DNA of 64,000 bases from Sulfurovum sp. FS08-3 (GTDB lineage Bacteria; Campylobacterota; Campylobacteria; Campylobacterales; Sulfurovaceae): positions 1 through 64,000 of the forward strand of contig JQIS01000005.1 in the NCBI GenBank assembly GCA_000830175.1, read 5' to 3'. Positions 44,032-53,804 of the stretch are shown one piece after another. The notes beneath the pieces are model-generated. The model ran no database searches. It worked only from the letters and a program-made list of their open reading frames with translations, and had not been told where the DNA came from. Both the position numbers and the translations under genes were made by a program. Position 1 is the first letter of the stretch. Each line of letters starts with the position of its first letter.

Positions 44032-44922
44032 ATGAAATTTGTAGGAGCGCATGTAAGCAGTAGTGGCGGAGTCGATAACGCACCGTTAAACGCCATGGAG
44101 ATAGGAGCCAAAGCTTTCGCACTCTTTACCAAAAACCAACGCCAATGGGTCGCCAAACCACTTGAAAGCAAAACCATTGATAAGTTTGTGGAAAATTTGG
44201 AAAAGAGCGGGATTTTGCCCAAACATATTTTGCCTCACGATAGCTATTTGATCAATCTAGGGCATCCAGACAAAGAGCAACTCGAAAAATCACGCCACGC
44301 TTTTATCGATGAGTTGCAACGTTGCCAACTTTTGGGGCTTGATAGACTCAATTTTCACCCAGGTAGCCATTTGGTCAAACTATCCAAAAAAGAGCCTCAC
44401 TACGCTCAAATGTTGCAAGAGATAGAGGATAGTTGCCTCGAAGTCATAGCCGATTCGATGAATAGAGCCATTGAGGCGACGAAAAACTCCTCTGTCAAGC
44501 TTGTCATTGAAAACACCGCAGGACAAGGGAGCAATTTGGGTTATCGCTTTGAACATCTAGCCAAACTCATTGAACTAGTCGAAGACAAAAGCCGTGTGGG
44601 AGTTTGTCTTGATACCTGTCATACCTTCACATCGGGATACGATTTGCGAACCCGTGAAGCTTATGATGCGACGATGGATGCTTTTGAGAAGATTGTAGGA
44701 TTTGAGTATCTTATGGGTATGCACATCAACGACTCCAAACCCACCCTTGGCTCACGTGTCGATAGACACCACTCGCTAGGCGAAGGAGAGATTGGCTGGG
44801 ATACCTTTGGATTTATCATGAACGATAGTCGCATGGATGATATACCTTTGATACTCGAAACCATCGACGAATCGCTCTGGGCAAAAGAGATTAGAGATTT
44901 ATATCATTTGATAGCGAAGTAG
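44032..44922 (+). CDS. nfo: Endonuclease IV (AP endonuclease)
   Basis: Nfo nicks DNA 5' to abasic sites in base-excision repair. The 296-residue protein carries the family's zinc-ligand motifs: [57 protein letters not shown] and LETID. All nine metal ligands appear intact. Its stop codon touches the stop of the converging subtilase gene. Confidence 0.97.
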   Translation: MKFVGAHVSSSGGVDNAPLNAMEIGAKAFALFTKNQRQWVAKPLESKTIDKFVENLEKSGILPKHILPHDSYLINLGHPDKEQLEKSRHAFIDELQRCQLLGLDRLNFHPGSHLVKLSKKEPHYAQMLQEIEDSCLEVIADSMNRAIEATKNSSVKLVIENTAGQGSNLGYRFEHLAKLIELVEDKSRVGVCLDTCHTFTSGYDLRTREAYDATMDAFEKIVGFEYLMGMHINDSKPTLGSRVDRHHSLGEGEIGWDTFGFIMNDSRMDDIPLILETIDESLWAKEIRDLYHLIAK

Positions 44923-46043
44923 CTACTTTTTATACTCCTTAGCTGCCAATACTGCTTTGTAGGCATCGATTTTGCCGTAGGCGTATTTGCGGTTCCATCC
45001 TGCGATGTACTCTACGTCTCCTATCTTTTGGGCGTTGGTGATGATAATTTCACGCACCTCTTGGGGTGTGAGGTCGGGATTGACACTGAGCATCAAGGCT
45101 ACTACACCTGAGACAATAGGAGCCGATGCCGATGTACCCGAAAAAAGGTATATCCATCCTCCAATATCCCCTCGTGTAAACCCAACTGATACGCTCCATA
45201 GTCATCGGTTGCGACGATACCAATACGCTCACCTGCTGGAGCTAAAATATCAATACTATCGCCGTAGCTTGAGTAAGAGGAGCGGGTATTGGATTCGCTA
45301 CTCGACCCCACCCCCAAAACAAAAGCGAGTTCGGATTCATCATTAATGCCGTAGCGATCCAAACTGTAGCCATCGTTGCCCGAAGCAAACACCACGACAA
45401 TACCTTCATCGTAAAGCTCTTTGATTTTATGGGCAACAGCGTCGGAGACATTGTTGGTACCCCAACTGCAATTAATCACTCTAGCCCCACTCTTTTGGGC
45501 ATACTCAAAGGCTTTGAGCGTATCGGCATCGGTGGTAAGTTGGCTATCTTGAATCAAAACAATTTTTGCTTTAGGAGCGACTCCTATCGTGCCTACACTG
45601 TTGGAAACAGCCGCCACAATACCTGCAACAGCCGTGCCGTGTGTGCCAAGCCCCTCACTTGAGACTTCATCGTTCTCATTGATTACACTGTAAGTTAAAA
45701 CAATATTATCTTTTAAATCTTCATGATTGGCTTCAAATCCATTGTCAATAATAGCAATGGCTATCCCCTCCCCTTTGGTAATCTCCCACGCTTTGGCGAC
45801 ATTGGCTGAGGAGTCTTGGGTAATAGCGTAGTTGTATCCAAAAGTGCGATTGGTGGGTGCTTCGATATGCCATAGGTATTGTCGGTAGGGGTCTTGTAGC
45901 TTAGCCACCTTGCCATCATACAACAAAGAGCTATCAATAAGAGGCTTTGGGGTTGTGTTTGCATCGATAGAGGTTGTGCCACCTCCGCCTCCACAAGCGA
46001 CTAAACCAAAAGCCAAAAAGAGTGTGTAGGTTATGTTTCTCAT
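44923..46043 (-). pseudogene. Subtilisin-like (S8) serine protease with a frameshift before the catalytic serine
   Basis: The open part (45102-46043) encodes a lipoprotein-type signal (LVACGGGGG), the Asp motif IIDNGFEANHED, the His motif GTHGTAVAGI and the oxyanion Asn in NCSWG and FASGNDG. The frame then fails at a run of six T's (45141-45146 on the plus strand read as A's). In the next frame the protein continues with SGTSASAPIVSGVVALM, the catalytic serine motif, and ends at 44923 in KEYKK. One missing base in the run explains everything. The gene is therefore inactive as written, or switched off reversibly, or miscalled. The start overlaps the propeptide-like gene by four bases. Confidence 0.8.
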
Positions 46044-46414
46044 CGTGATTGTTTGGCTTTGATAAAATTGGGATGAGCGGATGCAACCCCCTCTTCATGA
46101 TAGATTAAAGCAGCGATTTCAAAAACCCTATCCCTTGGAGTCACTTTGCATCGATAAAAACGGTTGCCTATCTTTTCAACGACATCAATAGGATATTTTG
46201 CAACCAGCGTATCAATACTTTGCGTTTCAATAATAATCTCATCGCCTACCCACACGGTTCTATTGTATTCATCTACAAAGGTATCAACCGACAAATGCGA
46301 ACGTAAAGGAGTATCTTGTTTGGTGAGATATACTTTTTGAGCGTTTTGGTAGTAGAAAGTTTGCGGATATAAAAACGAAGAGAGTATCAACAAAAAAACC
46401 ATCTGTTTTTTCAT
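46040..46414 (-). CDS. Secreted subtilase-propeptide-like protein
   Basis: A 124-residue exported protein: signal peptide ending near LYPQ, then a domain with VYLTKQDTPLRS and KVTPRDRVFEIAALIYHEEGVASAHPNF. The ending EGVxxAHPNF is the familiar end of S8 protease pro-domains, where it precedes the mature enzyme. Here it is encoded separately, its stop overlapping the protease start (ATGA). It is probably a folding chaperone or inhibitor acting in trans; this is inferred from resemblance and gene order. Confidence 0.6.
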   Translation of the reverse strand: MKKQMVFLLILSSFLYPQTFYYQNAQKVYLTKQDTPLRSHLSVDTFVDEYNRTVWVGDEIIIETQSIDTLVAKYPIDVVEKIGNRFYRCKVTPRDRVFEIAALIYHEEGVASAHPNFIKAKQSR

Positions 46415-46446
46415 AATTTTTCTTTCATTATATTAGTCTCCTTTGC

Positions 46447-46520
46447 AAGAAGCAAAGCCCCTTGCAAATTCCTCTCACTAAAGCTTCGCCCTTGGCGAGA
46501 GAAACCTTTATGATTTTGAC
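46447..46520. repeat. 74-bp tandem repeat, unit 1
   Basis: Identical to the following unit over 71 bases. Each contains an inverted pair CTCTC...GAGAG, so each RNA copy can fold. Lies between the propeptide-like gene and bamA. Confidence 0.9.
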
Positions 46521-46591
46521 AAGAAGCAAAGCCCCTTGCAAATTCCTCTCACTAAAGCTTCGCCCTTGGCGAGAGAAACCTTTATGATTTT
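46521..46591. repeat. 74-bp tandem repeat, unit 2
   Basis: Second copy, ending six bases before the bamA stop codon. The doubled hairpins lie where a bamA terminator would be expected on the minus strand. Confidence 0.9.
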
Positions 46592-46597
46592 AAGGGG

Positions 46598-48832
46598 TTA
46601 AAATTTTGTCCCCATTGAAAATTCAAAGGTACTTGTGCTATCACCTGTCTCATCATCCAAAGCTTTGGCAAAGACGAGATTGATAGGACCAAAGCCCGAT
46701 TGCCACTCGATGACGACACCCGCTGAACTTCGTTTGATCTCATCAAAGCTATCTTCACCTATCATACCGTAGTCATAGAAACCTGTCAAACGCATTTTGG
46801 CTTCGGTAGAGAGCGGGATACTTGCCTCGATACTGGTTGTGAAGTTTTGAAGTCCCCCTGTTCGTCTGCCCAATGTATCTCTAGGAGAGAGTGAGTAGGC
46901 GTTGTATCCTCTTAAGCTTCCAATACCACCCATAAAGAGTTTTTCAGCAATAGGCACATACCCCTCGTCGGTGATGTAATTAACTCTGGCTTTGTATCGC
47001 AAAATCAAATCGTAATCAATAATATCTTGGAAACCGTAATAAGCACCAAATTTTGCTTTGTATTTGATAAACTCAGCATCTCCGCCCAATCCAGCATATT
47101 CGATGTTGAGTCCTGCAATGATACCCTCACGTGCTACATAAAAATCATCGGTGTTGTCGAAATTAAATCCAAGAAGTCCTGCACTTTTGATATATGTACC
47201 TGTAAAGATAGGGTCAATTACCCCTCCACCAATAGCGTTGGGATTGGCAGCGTTATTGGCTTCATGGAAATCAGTATCAACATAGGCGTATCCCAATGAA
47301 GCATAGAAGTTTCGAGTAAGCTGTTTGCCCACCGCAATACTTCCACCAATTTGCTCTTGATCATAATCGATATACTCATAGTCTCGTTTGTAGAGGTTGA
47401 GTGCCAATGAGTATTCGCTATCAAAGATTCTTGGGTTGGAGAAACCTACATTGTAGTTGGTTGAGACCTCCGAAACATCAAATCCTAGACTCGCCGTAAT
47501 CCCTGTACCAAAGATGTTTTTATCCGATACACTCGCATTGAGCATAAACCCTTCATAGCTTCCGTATCCACCCCCTGCAGTAATACTACCTGTGGCAGTC
47601 TCTTCGACTTTGACGTGCAAATCAACTTTGTCGGCCGATACACGCTTAGGAGTAATATCGACTTTTTCAAAAAATCCTGTACGTCCCAAAGCACTTTTGG
47701 AGTCTTTGAGATCGGTATAGCTATAGGTATCGCCTGGAGCTAGATAGATGTAGCGTCTAACTACGCTATCTTTTGTCGCACTGTTTCCTGAAATGATAAC
47801 GTCATTGATTTTGACTTGATCACCTGCAAGAACCTGATAGGTTACGCTTACTTTTTTGTTTTGGGTATCTTTTTGGAAGTTTGGCACGATTTGGGCGTTG
47901 GCATATCCCAAATTTCCTACTTGTTCGGTGAGGTATTTGATATCTTGTCGCACTCTTTCGATGTTAAAGACACGCCCCGTTTGAAGCCTAAACTCATCTT
48001 TATCAACGGTGAGTCCTGGTACATTTTGCATAATATCGACACGTGCAACACGGTATTGTACCCCTTCATTGACGACATAGTTTACCTCAGCGTTGTAAGT
48101 ACCAAAATCGACACGCATAACAGGTTTACTTACAGTTGCATCAAGGTATCCTTGTTCAAGGTAAGCATCTCTTGCACGGTAAGCATCATAAGAGAGCTGA
48201 TCGACATTGGCATCCCCGCTGTTACGTCCTGGCAAAAAGCCCAACACTTCACTCTCTTTGTTGGCGACTTTTTTCTCAATTTCGTTTTTGCTTAGATTTT
48301 TTGCCCCTACGAAATTGACTTTTTTGATATTAATCTTCTCGCCCTTATTGACTTTGAAGGTCAATGCCATACCGTCGTTAATCTTTTTCTCTTCGATATT
48401 GACAACGGTATCGTAGTAGCCCTCCGATTCAATTTTTTTGGTTAGTGCTTGTTTGGCCTTTTCGATGGTGATTTTGTCGTAAAAATCTCCTCGTTTGAGT
48501 CCTACTTGCTCCAATGCCTTGACACCATCTTCCTCACTGCCGTATCCCTCTACGTTGATATTGGTAATGGCATTTTTCTCTTTGACGTGATAGACCAAGC
48601 CTCCGCCACCTCTGTTTTCGACATAGACATCACTAAAGTAACCCTGAGCAAAAAGTTTTTTGACTGACTCATTGACACGTCGAGAATCCAATGGATCTCC
48701 CACATGAATATCGGCAACCTCTTTGGCTACCTCTGGCGATAAATGCACTAAACCATCGAATTTGATACTTGTAATCTTTTGCCCCATCAAGAGCGAACCT
48801 GCAACAAGTGATAACGCTATAATTTTCTTCAT
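46598..48832 (-). CDS. bamA: Outer membrane protein assembly factor BamA
   Basis: BamA inserts beta-barrel proteins into the outer membrane. The 744-residue product has a signal peptide (SLLMGQ), five POTRA repeats (about 20-390) and a C-terminal 16-strand barrel that ends in FEFSMGTKF, the aromatic C-terminal signature. The conserved barrel-loop motif appears as GSLRGYN (VRGF-type). The frame has an earlier start at 48841, but the MKK start at 48832 begins the signal peptide better. It is the essential copy as far as can be seen. Confidence 0.95.
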   Translation of the reverse strand: MKKIIALSLVAGSLLMGQKITSIKFDGLVHLSPEVAKEVADIHVGDPLDSRRVNESVKKLFAQGYFSDVYVENRGGGGLVYHVKEKNAITNINVEGYGSEEDGVKALEQVGLKRGDFYDKITIEKAKQALTKKIESEGYYDTVVNIEEKKINDGMALTFKVNKGEKINIKKVNFVGAKNLSKNEIEKKVANKESEVLGFLPGRNSGDANVDQLSYDAYRARDAYLEQGYLDATVSKPVMRVDFGTYNAEVNYVVNEGVQYRVARVDIMQNVPGLTVDKDEFRLQTGRVFNIERVRQDIKYLTEQVGNLGYANAQIVPNFQKDTQNKKVSVTYQVLAGDQVKINDVIISGNSATKDSVVRRYIYLAPGDTYSYTDLKDSKSALGRTGFFEKVDITPKRVSADKVDLHVKVEETATGSITAGGGYGSYEGFMLNASVSDKNIFGTGITASLGFDVSEVSTNYNVGFSNPRIFDSEYSLALNLYKRDYEYIDYDQEQIGGSIAVGKQLTRNFYASLGYAYVDTDFHEANNAANPNAIGGGVIDPIFTGTYIKSAGLLGFNFDNTDDFYVAREGIIAGLNIEYAGLGGDAEFIKYKAKFGAYYGFQDIIDYDLILRYKARVNYITDEGYVPIAEKLFMGGIGSLRGYNAYSLSPRDTLGRRTGGLQNFTTSIEASIPLSTEAKMRLTGFYDYGMIGEDSFDEIKRSSAGVVIEWQSGFGPINLVFAKALDDETGDSTSTFEFSMGTKF

Positions 48833-48937
48833 AAAACACACACTCTCTTATAGAAAAATTTTAAGAATAGTGTATCTATTTTTGGCTAAAAAGTTCATAA
48901 TAAAGACTTAAAAATATCAAATTAACGCCAATAATGG

Positions 48938-48943
48938 TATAAT
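48938..48943 (+). promoter_or_regulatory. -10 box of tyrA
   Basis: TATAAT followed after about 17 bases by AAGGTGG, the ribosome-binding site used for ATG 48976. It lies in the short divergent gap with bamA. Confidence 0.5.
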
Positions 48944-48975
48944 CTCCTCTCTAAAATAACAAGGTGGAATATACA

Positions 48976-49815
48976 ATGAACCAAAAACGGGTTGCGATTA
49001 TTGGATTGGGGCTAATGGGTGGCTCTTTGGGATTGGCTATCAAAAAGGCTTCAAACGACTACTACATCATTGGCTTTGATCACAACAAAACGCATCAAAA
49101 AGAGGCATTGGAGTATGGGCTAGTCGATGAGTGTAGTGATGATAATGAGCGTATCACGCAATGCGATATTATCTTTTTGGCTATTCCCGTCGATGCTATT
49201 ATCCAAACCGTCAACGCTTTTGGGTCGGTTGCACCCCATACAACTATCATTGATTTAGGTAGCACCAAACACAAAATATCAACCTCCATCAAAGCCTCGC
49301 TTCGTACCCATTTCGTAGCCGCTCACCCCATGGCAGGGACGGAGAAGTGTGGTCCTAGTGCAGCTTTTGATACGCTCTATAATGATAAAGTATTGGTACT
49401 GTGCGATCTTGATAAGTCAGGCGAACATCAAGTCCAAGTAGCTCGTGAGATATTTACGCTTATCAATATGAAAATCGTAGAGATGGATTCCCACCATCAC
49501 GATAGACGTGCTGCCTATATCTCGCACATGCCCCATGCCCTTAGCTACGCTCTAGCCAATACTGTACTCAATCAAGAAGACCCCAAAAGCATCTTGACAC
49601 TTGCAGGAGGTGGCTTTAGGGATATGAGCCGTATCGCCAAAAGTTCGCCTACTATGTGGGAGGATATTTTTCGCCAAAACAAAGAGAATGTGTTAAGCTC
49701 TATCCAATGCTTCAACAAAGAGTTACACAAGTGCGAAGCGTTGATACAAGAAGAGGATTGGGATGGACTCAATAGCTGGATGACCAAAGCCAATGCTTTG
49801 CACCAAATACTCTAA
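48976..49815 (+). CDS. tyrA: Prephenate dehydrogenase
   Basis: TyrA oxidises prephenate to 4-hydroxyphenylpyruvate on the way to tyrosine. The 279-residue protein begins with the NAD-binding GLGLMGGSLG (Rossmann) and has HPMAGTEKCGP and the catalytic-histidine region ISHMPHALSYAL. A GTG at 48964 is in frame but overlaps the AAGGTGG ribosome-binding site, so the ATG is used. The end overlaps the frame of hldE only slightly. Confidence 0.93.
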   Translation: MNQKRVAIIGLGLMGGSLGLAIKKASNDYYIIGFDHNKTHQKEALEYGLVDECSDDNERITQCDIIFLAIPVDAIIQTVNAFGSVAPHTTIIDLGSTKHKISTSIKASLRTHFVAAHPMAGTEKCGPSAAFDTLYNDKVLVLCDLDKSGEHQVQVAREIFTLINMKIVEMDSHHHDRRAAYISHMPHALSYALANTVLNQEDPKSILTLAGGGFRDMSRIAKSSPTMWEDIFRQNKENVLSSIQCFNKELHKCEALIQEEDWDGLNSWMTKANALHQIL

Positions 49816-49825
49816 AAGGCAGACG

Positions 49826-51235
49826 ATGAATATTTTAGTCGTGGGCGATTTGATGCTTGATTGTTATCTTTGGGGCAAGTGTGAACGCATCTCTCCCGAA
49901 GCACCCGTGCAAGTCGTTGATATTACCAAAGAGGACAAGAGACTCGGAGGAGCGGGGAATGTGATCAACAATCTGTTGGCTTTTGGTGCAAACGTTGGGG
50001 TTCTTTCGGTAGTGGGCGATGACGATACCGCTGTGGAAATTCAAAAACTTTTAGAGGGGGTTGAGCAACATTTGGTCACCCAAAAGGGACGCAAAACCTC
50101 TCAAAAGAGTCGCATTATCGCCTCGCATCAACAAGTCGTACGCTACGACAAAGAGTCCAAAGAGGATATTGACCCCGCTTCGCAAGAGCAAATTTTGACC
50201 CTTTTTGAGGCAATTATCCCCCACTTCGATAGCCTCATACTCTCCGATTACAGCAAAGGAGTTTTGACCCAAAGCCTAACCCAAGAGCTTATTGCCATTG
50301 CCAATCGCTACACCATCAAGGTTTTGGTCGATCCCAAAGGGAGCGATTATAACAAATACAAAGGGGCTTATCTGCTCACTCCCAACAAAAAAGAGGCACA
50401 AGAGGCGACACACATTGCTATCAAGGACTCCAAAGGACTACTACAAGCCCTACAAGCCTTACAAAATATTGCTACTGTTCCTTTGATAACGCTTAGCGAA
50501 GAGGGAATTGCTTTGCTTCACAATGGGCAGCTCATTCAAAAACCCACCGTGGCTAGAGAGGTCTATGATGTCACGGGTGCGGGAGATACGGTGATTGCCT
50601 CTTTGGCTTTTGGGTTGGCACAAGGCAAAGATATTCTCTCGTGTGTAGAGTTTGCCAATTTGGCTGCGGGGGTAGTTGTGGGCAAACTGGGCAGTGCAAA
50701 CGCTACGCTTGATGAGATAGAGGAGTATAAAAGCTCACTCCATCAAAGCTCTATTGCATCGCATATCAAAAGTTTTGAAGAGATTACAATAATCGCTCAA
50801 CGTCTCAAAGCCCAAAACAAAACCGTTGTCTTTACCAATGGATGTTTTGATATTGTGCATCGTGGGCATGTGGAGTATCTTGATCGTGCTAAATCTTTTG
50901 GAGATGTTTTAATTTTGGGTCTCAATTCCGATAGTAGCGTACGTCGTCTCAAAGGTGAGAGTCGTCCCATCAATAGCCAAGAGGATAGAGCCTATATCCT
51001 TGCTGCTCTTGAGAGTGTCGATTATGTGGTGATTTTTGATGAAGCAACGCCCTATAGCCTTATTCAAGCACTCCAACCCGATATTTTAGTCAAAGGGGGA
51101 GACTACAAAGGCAAAGAGGTAGTAGGTAGCGATATTGCCAGAGAGGTAAAACTCGTCGATTTCGTAGAGGGGCGTTCCACAACCCAAACCATAGCCAAGA
51201 TAGAGTCTGCTGTGAAAGCAAACAATTGCGTTTAA
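49826..51235 (+). CDS. hldE: Bifunctional heptose-7-phosphate kinase / heptose-1-phosphate adenylyltransferase
   Basis: HldE (RfaE) makes ADP-D-glycero-manno-heptose for the LPS inner core. The N-terminal PfkB-type kinase (about 1-310) has GGAGNVINNLLAFG and the active-site DVTGAGDTV. The C-terminal nucleotidyltransferase (about 330-469) has TNGCFDIVHRGHVEYL and GLNSDSSVRRLKG. At 469 residues the fusion is full length. It begins ten bases after tyrA; heptose-pathway partners gmhA, gmhB and hldD are not in the window. Confidence 0.95.
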   Translation: MNILVVGDLMLDCYLWGKCERISPEAPVQVVDITKEDKRLGGAGNVINNLLAFGANVGVLSVVGDDDTAVEIQKLLEGVEQHLVTQKGRKTSQKSRIIASHQQVVRYDKESKEDIDPASQEQILTLFEAIIPHFDSLILSDYSKGVLTQSLTQELIAIANRYTIKVLVDPKGSDYNKYKGAYLLTPNKKEAQEATHIAIKDSKGLLQALQALQNIATVPLITLSEEGIALLHNGQLIQKPTVAREVYDVTGAGDTVIASLAFGLAQGKDILSCVEFANLAAGVVVGKLGSANATLDEIEEYKSSLHQSSIASHIKSFEEITIIAQRLKAQNKTVVFTNGCFDIVHRGHVEYLDRAKSFGDVLILGLNSDSSVRRLKGESRPINSQEDRAYILAALESVDYVVIFDEATPYSLIQALQPDILVKGGDYKGKEVVGSDIAREVKLVDFVEGRSTTQTIAKIESAVKANNCV

Positions 51236-51273
51236 AGCGATAAAATGTTTATCAAATAAGAATTATTTTATGC

Positions 51274-51279
51274 TATAAT
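51274..51279 (+). promoter_or_regulatory. -10 box of the RimB-like/rimK/M42-like/ackA operon
   Basis: TATAAT 50 bases ahead of the RimB-like start, in the only sizeable gap between hldE and ackA. An AAGGAGATGTAGAGG region precedes the GTG start. Confidence 0.55.
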
Positions 51280-51328
51280 GCCCCCGATTTGTCAAGGTGG
51301 CTTTGCCTAACAAAAAGGAGATGTAGAG

Positions 51329-51751
51329 GTGAAAAACAAAAAAGTTATAGGTGCCAAAGAGAGCATATCCATTATTGATTTGGAGCTTTTTAATCTTGAT
51401 GCCAAAGTCGATACGGGAGCCGACTCCAACGCTTTGCATTGCGATGATATTTGGATTGACGGTGATGAGGTTGAGTTTACACTGCTTGATGAGACTCATC
51501 CTGCCTATCACGGCAAAACCATACGCTTACCTATCCACAAAATCAAACGCATTAAAAGCTCCAATGGATTGATGCAACAACGTGCTACTATTCGAGTCAC
51601 GGTAGAGTTTTTTGGCAAACGATACAAATCCGTTATCTCCCTAACAGATAGAAGCGATATGAAATACCCTATGCTCATCGGTCGTAAGTTTATGAGTGGT
51701 CGATTTTTGGTCGATGTATCCAAAGAGTATCTAAGTACAAAGGAAAACTAA
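51329..51751 (+). CDS. RimB-like retropepsin-type protease (COG4067)
   Basis: A 140-residue protein of the ATP-dependent zinc protease/RimB family: the aspartic-protease-like [11 protein letters not shown] motif near residue 28 and the conserved ending [16 protein letters not shown]. Family members are usually found next to rimK, and Pseudomonas RimB modulates RimK action on ribosomal protein S6. It overlaps rimK by one base (TAATG). The GTG start follows GGAGATGTAGAGG. Confidence 0.85.
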   Translation: MKNKKVIGAKESISIIDLELFNLDAKVDTGADSNALHCDDIWIDGDEVEFTLLDETHPAYHGKTIRLPIHKIKRIKSSNGLMQQRATIRVTVEFFGKRYKSVISLTDRSDMKYPMLIGRKFMSGRFLVDVSKEYLSTKEN

Positions 51752-52683
51752 TGCTAGTCTATATTTTATCACGCAATGAAACACTCTACTCAACTAAGCG
51801 TCTAGTAGAAGCAGGAGAGCAAAGAGGATGGAAGATGAGGGTAATTGATTATCTCCAATGCTCTATTGAGATTATGAAAGGGGAGCTAATGGTCAATTAT
51901 CACGGTGAGCAAATCCCCGCTCCTGATGCTATCATTCCCCGTATTGGGGCAAGTCGTACCTTTTACGGCACAGCCATGGTTCGACACTTTGAGATGATGG
52001 ATGTCTTTACCGTGACGGGTTCGTTGGCTATCAAGCGAAGTCGTGATAAGTTGCGAAGTTTGCAAATTCTCTCCAAAAAAGGGATTGATATGCCCCGCAC
52101 CGTCTTTGCCTCCAACAAATCAAGTGCCAAAGATATTATAGCCCTAAGCGGTGGAGCGCCTTTGGTACTGAAGATACTCGAAGGAACACAAGGGGTGGGC
52201 GTAGTATTGGTAGAGAGCGATAAAGCTGCCAAATCGGTACTTGAAGCCTTTTACGGTATGGATGTCAATTTGCTTGTGCAAGAGTTTATCGCCGAAGCAG
52301 GAGGAGCGGATATCCGAGCCTTTATTGTCAATGGCGAAGTCGTTGGAGCGATGAAACGCCAAGGAGCCGAAGGGGATTTTCGCTCCAACCTCCACCAAGG
52401 AGGCAAAGCCGTAGCCCATAAACTCAATCGAAAAGAGAAAGCCACCGCTTTGGCGGCTGCTAAAGCCATGGGACTAGGGATTTGTGGCGTTGATATGATA
52501 CCCTCCTCCAGAGGACCTCTTGTTATGGAGGTAAACTCCTCTCCTGGACTTGAAGGGATTGAGAAATCGACAGGCATTGATATCGCAGGAAGAATTATGG
52601 ACTACATTGCAGCCAATGTAACCCCCAAAGAGGATGATGATATGAAGAAAAAACGACGCAAAAGAGATAATATAGGAGCATAA
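51751..52683 (+). CDS. rimK: RimK-family alpha-L-glutamate ligase
   Basis: An ATP-grasp ligase that adds glutamate residues to the C-terminus of ribosomal protein S6 in the characterised members. The 310-residue product shows [13 protein letters not shown], the ATP-grasp core [11 protein letters not shown] and [18 protein letters not shown], and the Mg-binding [13 protein letters not shown]. It ends in a short basic tail (MKKKRRKRD) that is additional to the usual protein. It overlaps both neighbours by one base. Confidence 0.92.
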   Translation: MLVYILSRNETLYSTKRLVEAGEQRGWKMRVIDYLQCSIEIMKGELMVNYHGEQIPAPDAIIPRIGASRTFYGTAMVRHFEMMDVFTVTGSLAIKRSRDKLRSLQILSKKGIDMPRTVFASNKSSAKDIIALSGGAPLVLKILEGTQGVGVVLVESDKAAKSVLEAFYGMDVNLLVQEFIAEAGGADIRAFIVNGEVVGAMKRQGAEGDFRSNLHQGGKAVAHKLNRKEKATALAAAKAMGLGICGVDMIPSSRGPLVMEVNSSPGLEGIEKSTGIDIAGRIMDYIAANVTPKEDDDMKKKRRKRDNIGA

Positions 52684-53804
52684 TGGAACTCTTTTATGAT
52701 ATTTTAAAACAACTTATTCGTGTACCTAGTGTAGTGGGTGCCGAACACTCTTTTTTTATGTTTCTCAAACGAGAACTTGAGGAGCTTGAACTAACTGTTG
52801 AGTACTACGATGGATTGCTTGTGGCTACAGGAAACAACTCCCAAAGCGGTTACATATCGGCTCATGTTGATAGGCATGGACTTATCTGTACGGGACACAA
52901 TGAGTTTCAATACGCTGCCTTTATCGCCAAAAACCAAGCCGATTTGCAAGGCACATCCAACTCCGAACAGATGCTCAAAAACTTCACTACCCGTTTTGTG
53001 GATCAAAAGGTACAAGCCTATCAACCCTACAGCGGTAGTTATCTGGGGATTGGAATCATTGAAGATGCCTTTTTGTGCCAACGGCGTAACAACATTATCT
53101 TCAAAGTCGCTGGATTTGACCACCTTCTTCCCTCTACGCCTATTGCCTTTATGGATAAGCTCACTATCGAAGACAATTTGGTCTCAGCTCAGCTTGATAA
53201 CGTCCTCTCGGTTGCTATCATCCTCTATCTCTACCATTTGGGCTACCAAGGTACTGCCTTTTTTAGTGCTTCCGAGGAGGCGGGAAAGAGTTGGCGTTTT
53301 ATACTCGAATGGTTTAGACGTTTTGACAAAACCACCGATGAACTTTTGGTGCTTGATACAAGTCCCTATCCTACTTTGGAAGATATTGCCAATTTGGATA
53401 TTGTACTGCGTAATCGTGACGAAAACGGTCACTTTCGCTCTCCGCTCAAAGCCGCAATCAAAAAAATAATACTCAACAAAAAGATAAAATACCACTTCAA
53501 AGATGCCTATCTCAAAAACAAAATGATGCAAGAGGGCATTACAGAAGGCTCTATTGGAGTCACGGAGCTAGGACGCTTAATCCATGCAACCAAAACCATT
53601 CAAGGCACAACATTGCAAATTCCTACCATCGGATACCATACCGCCAATGAGACGACTTACAAAAAATCTATTGATGCCATGATAGAGATACTCAAATCCC
53701 TCTACGGTCTGGAATTGCCAACACCCTCAAAACCTCCAAAGGAAGTATATGCACATTTTAACCATCAATTCAGGCAGTTCCTCCATCAAATCCAAGCTTT
53801 TTGA
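52683..53804 (+). CDS. M42-family-like metallopeptidase
   Basis: The 373-residue protein has the dinuclear-zinc ligands of M42/M20 aminopeptidases: SAHVDRHG (His and Asp), SAQLDNV, SASEEAG, LDTSPYP and the final GYHTANET. In M42 enzymes (glutamyl or tetrahedral aminopeptidases) these remove N-terminal residues from peptides. Here it overlaps rimK by one base and ackA by 56, so it is embedded in this operon and may act on glutamylated products; the substrate is a guess. Confidence 0.75.
   Translation: MELFYDILKQLIRVPSVVGAEHSFFMFLKRELEELELTVEYYDGLLVATGNNSQSGYISAHVDRHGLICTGHNEFQYAAFIAKNQADLQGTSNSEQMLKNFTTRFVDQKVQAYQPYSGSYLGIGIIEDAFLCQRRNNIIFKVAGFDHLLPSTPIAFMDKLTIEDNLVSAQLDNVLSVAIILYLYHLGYQGTAFFSASEEAGKSWRFILEWFRRFDKTTDELLVLDTSPYPTLEDIANLDIVLRNRDENGHFRSPLKAAIKKIILNKKIKYHFKDAYLKNKMMQEGITEGSIGVTELGRLIHATKTIQGTTLQIPTIGYHTANETTYKKSIDAMIEILKSLYGLELPTPSKPPKEVYAHFNHQFRQFLHQIQAF

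Noticed and set aside
44987-45346. 119-codon plus-strand ORF over the subtilase end
   Set aside because: It is antisense to the frameshifted subtilase coding region, which explains the sequence better; no ribosome-binding site or family match.
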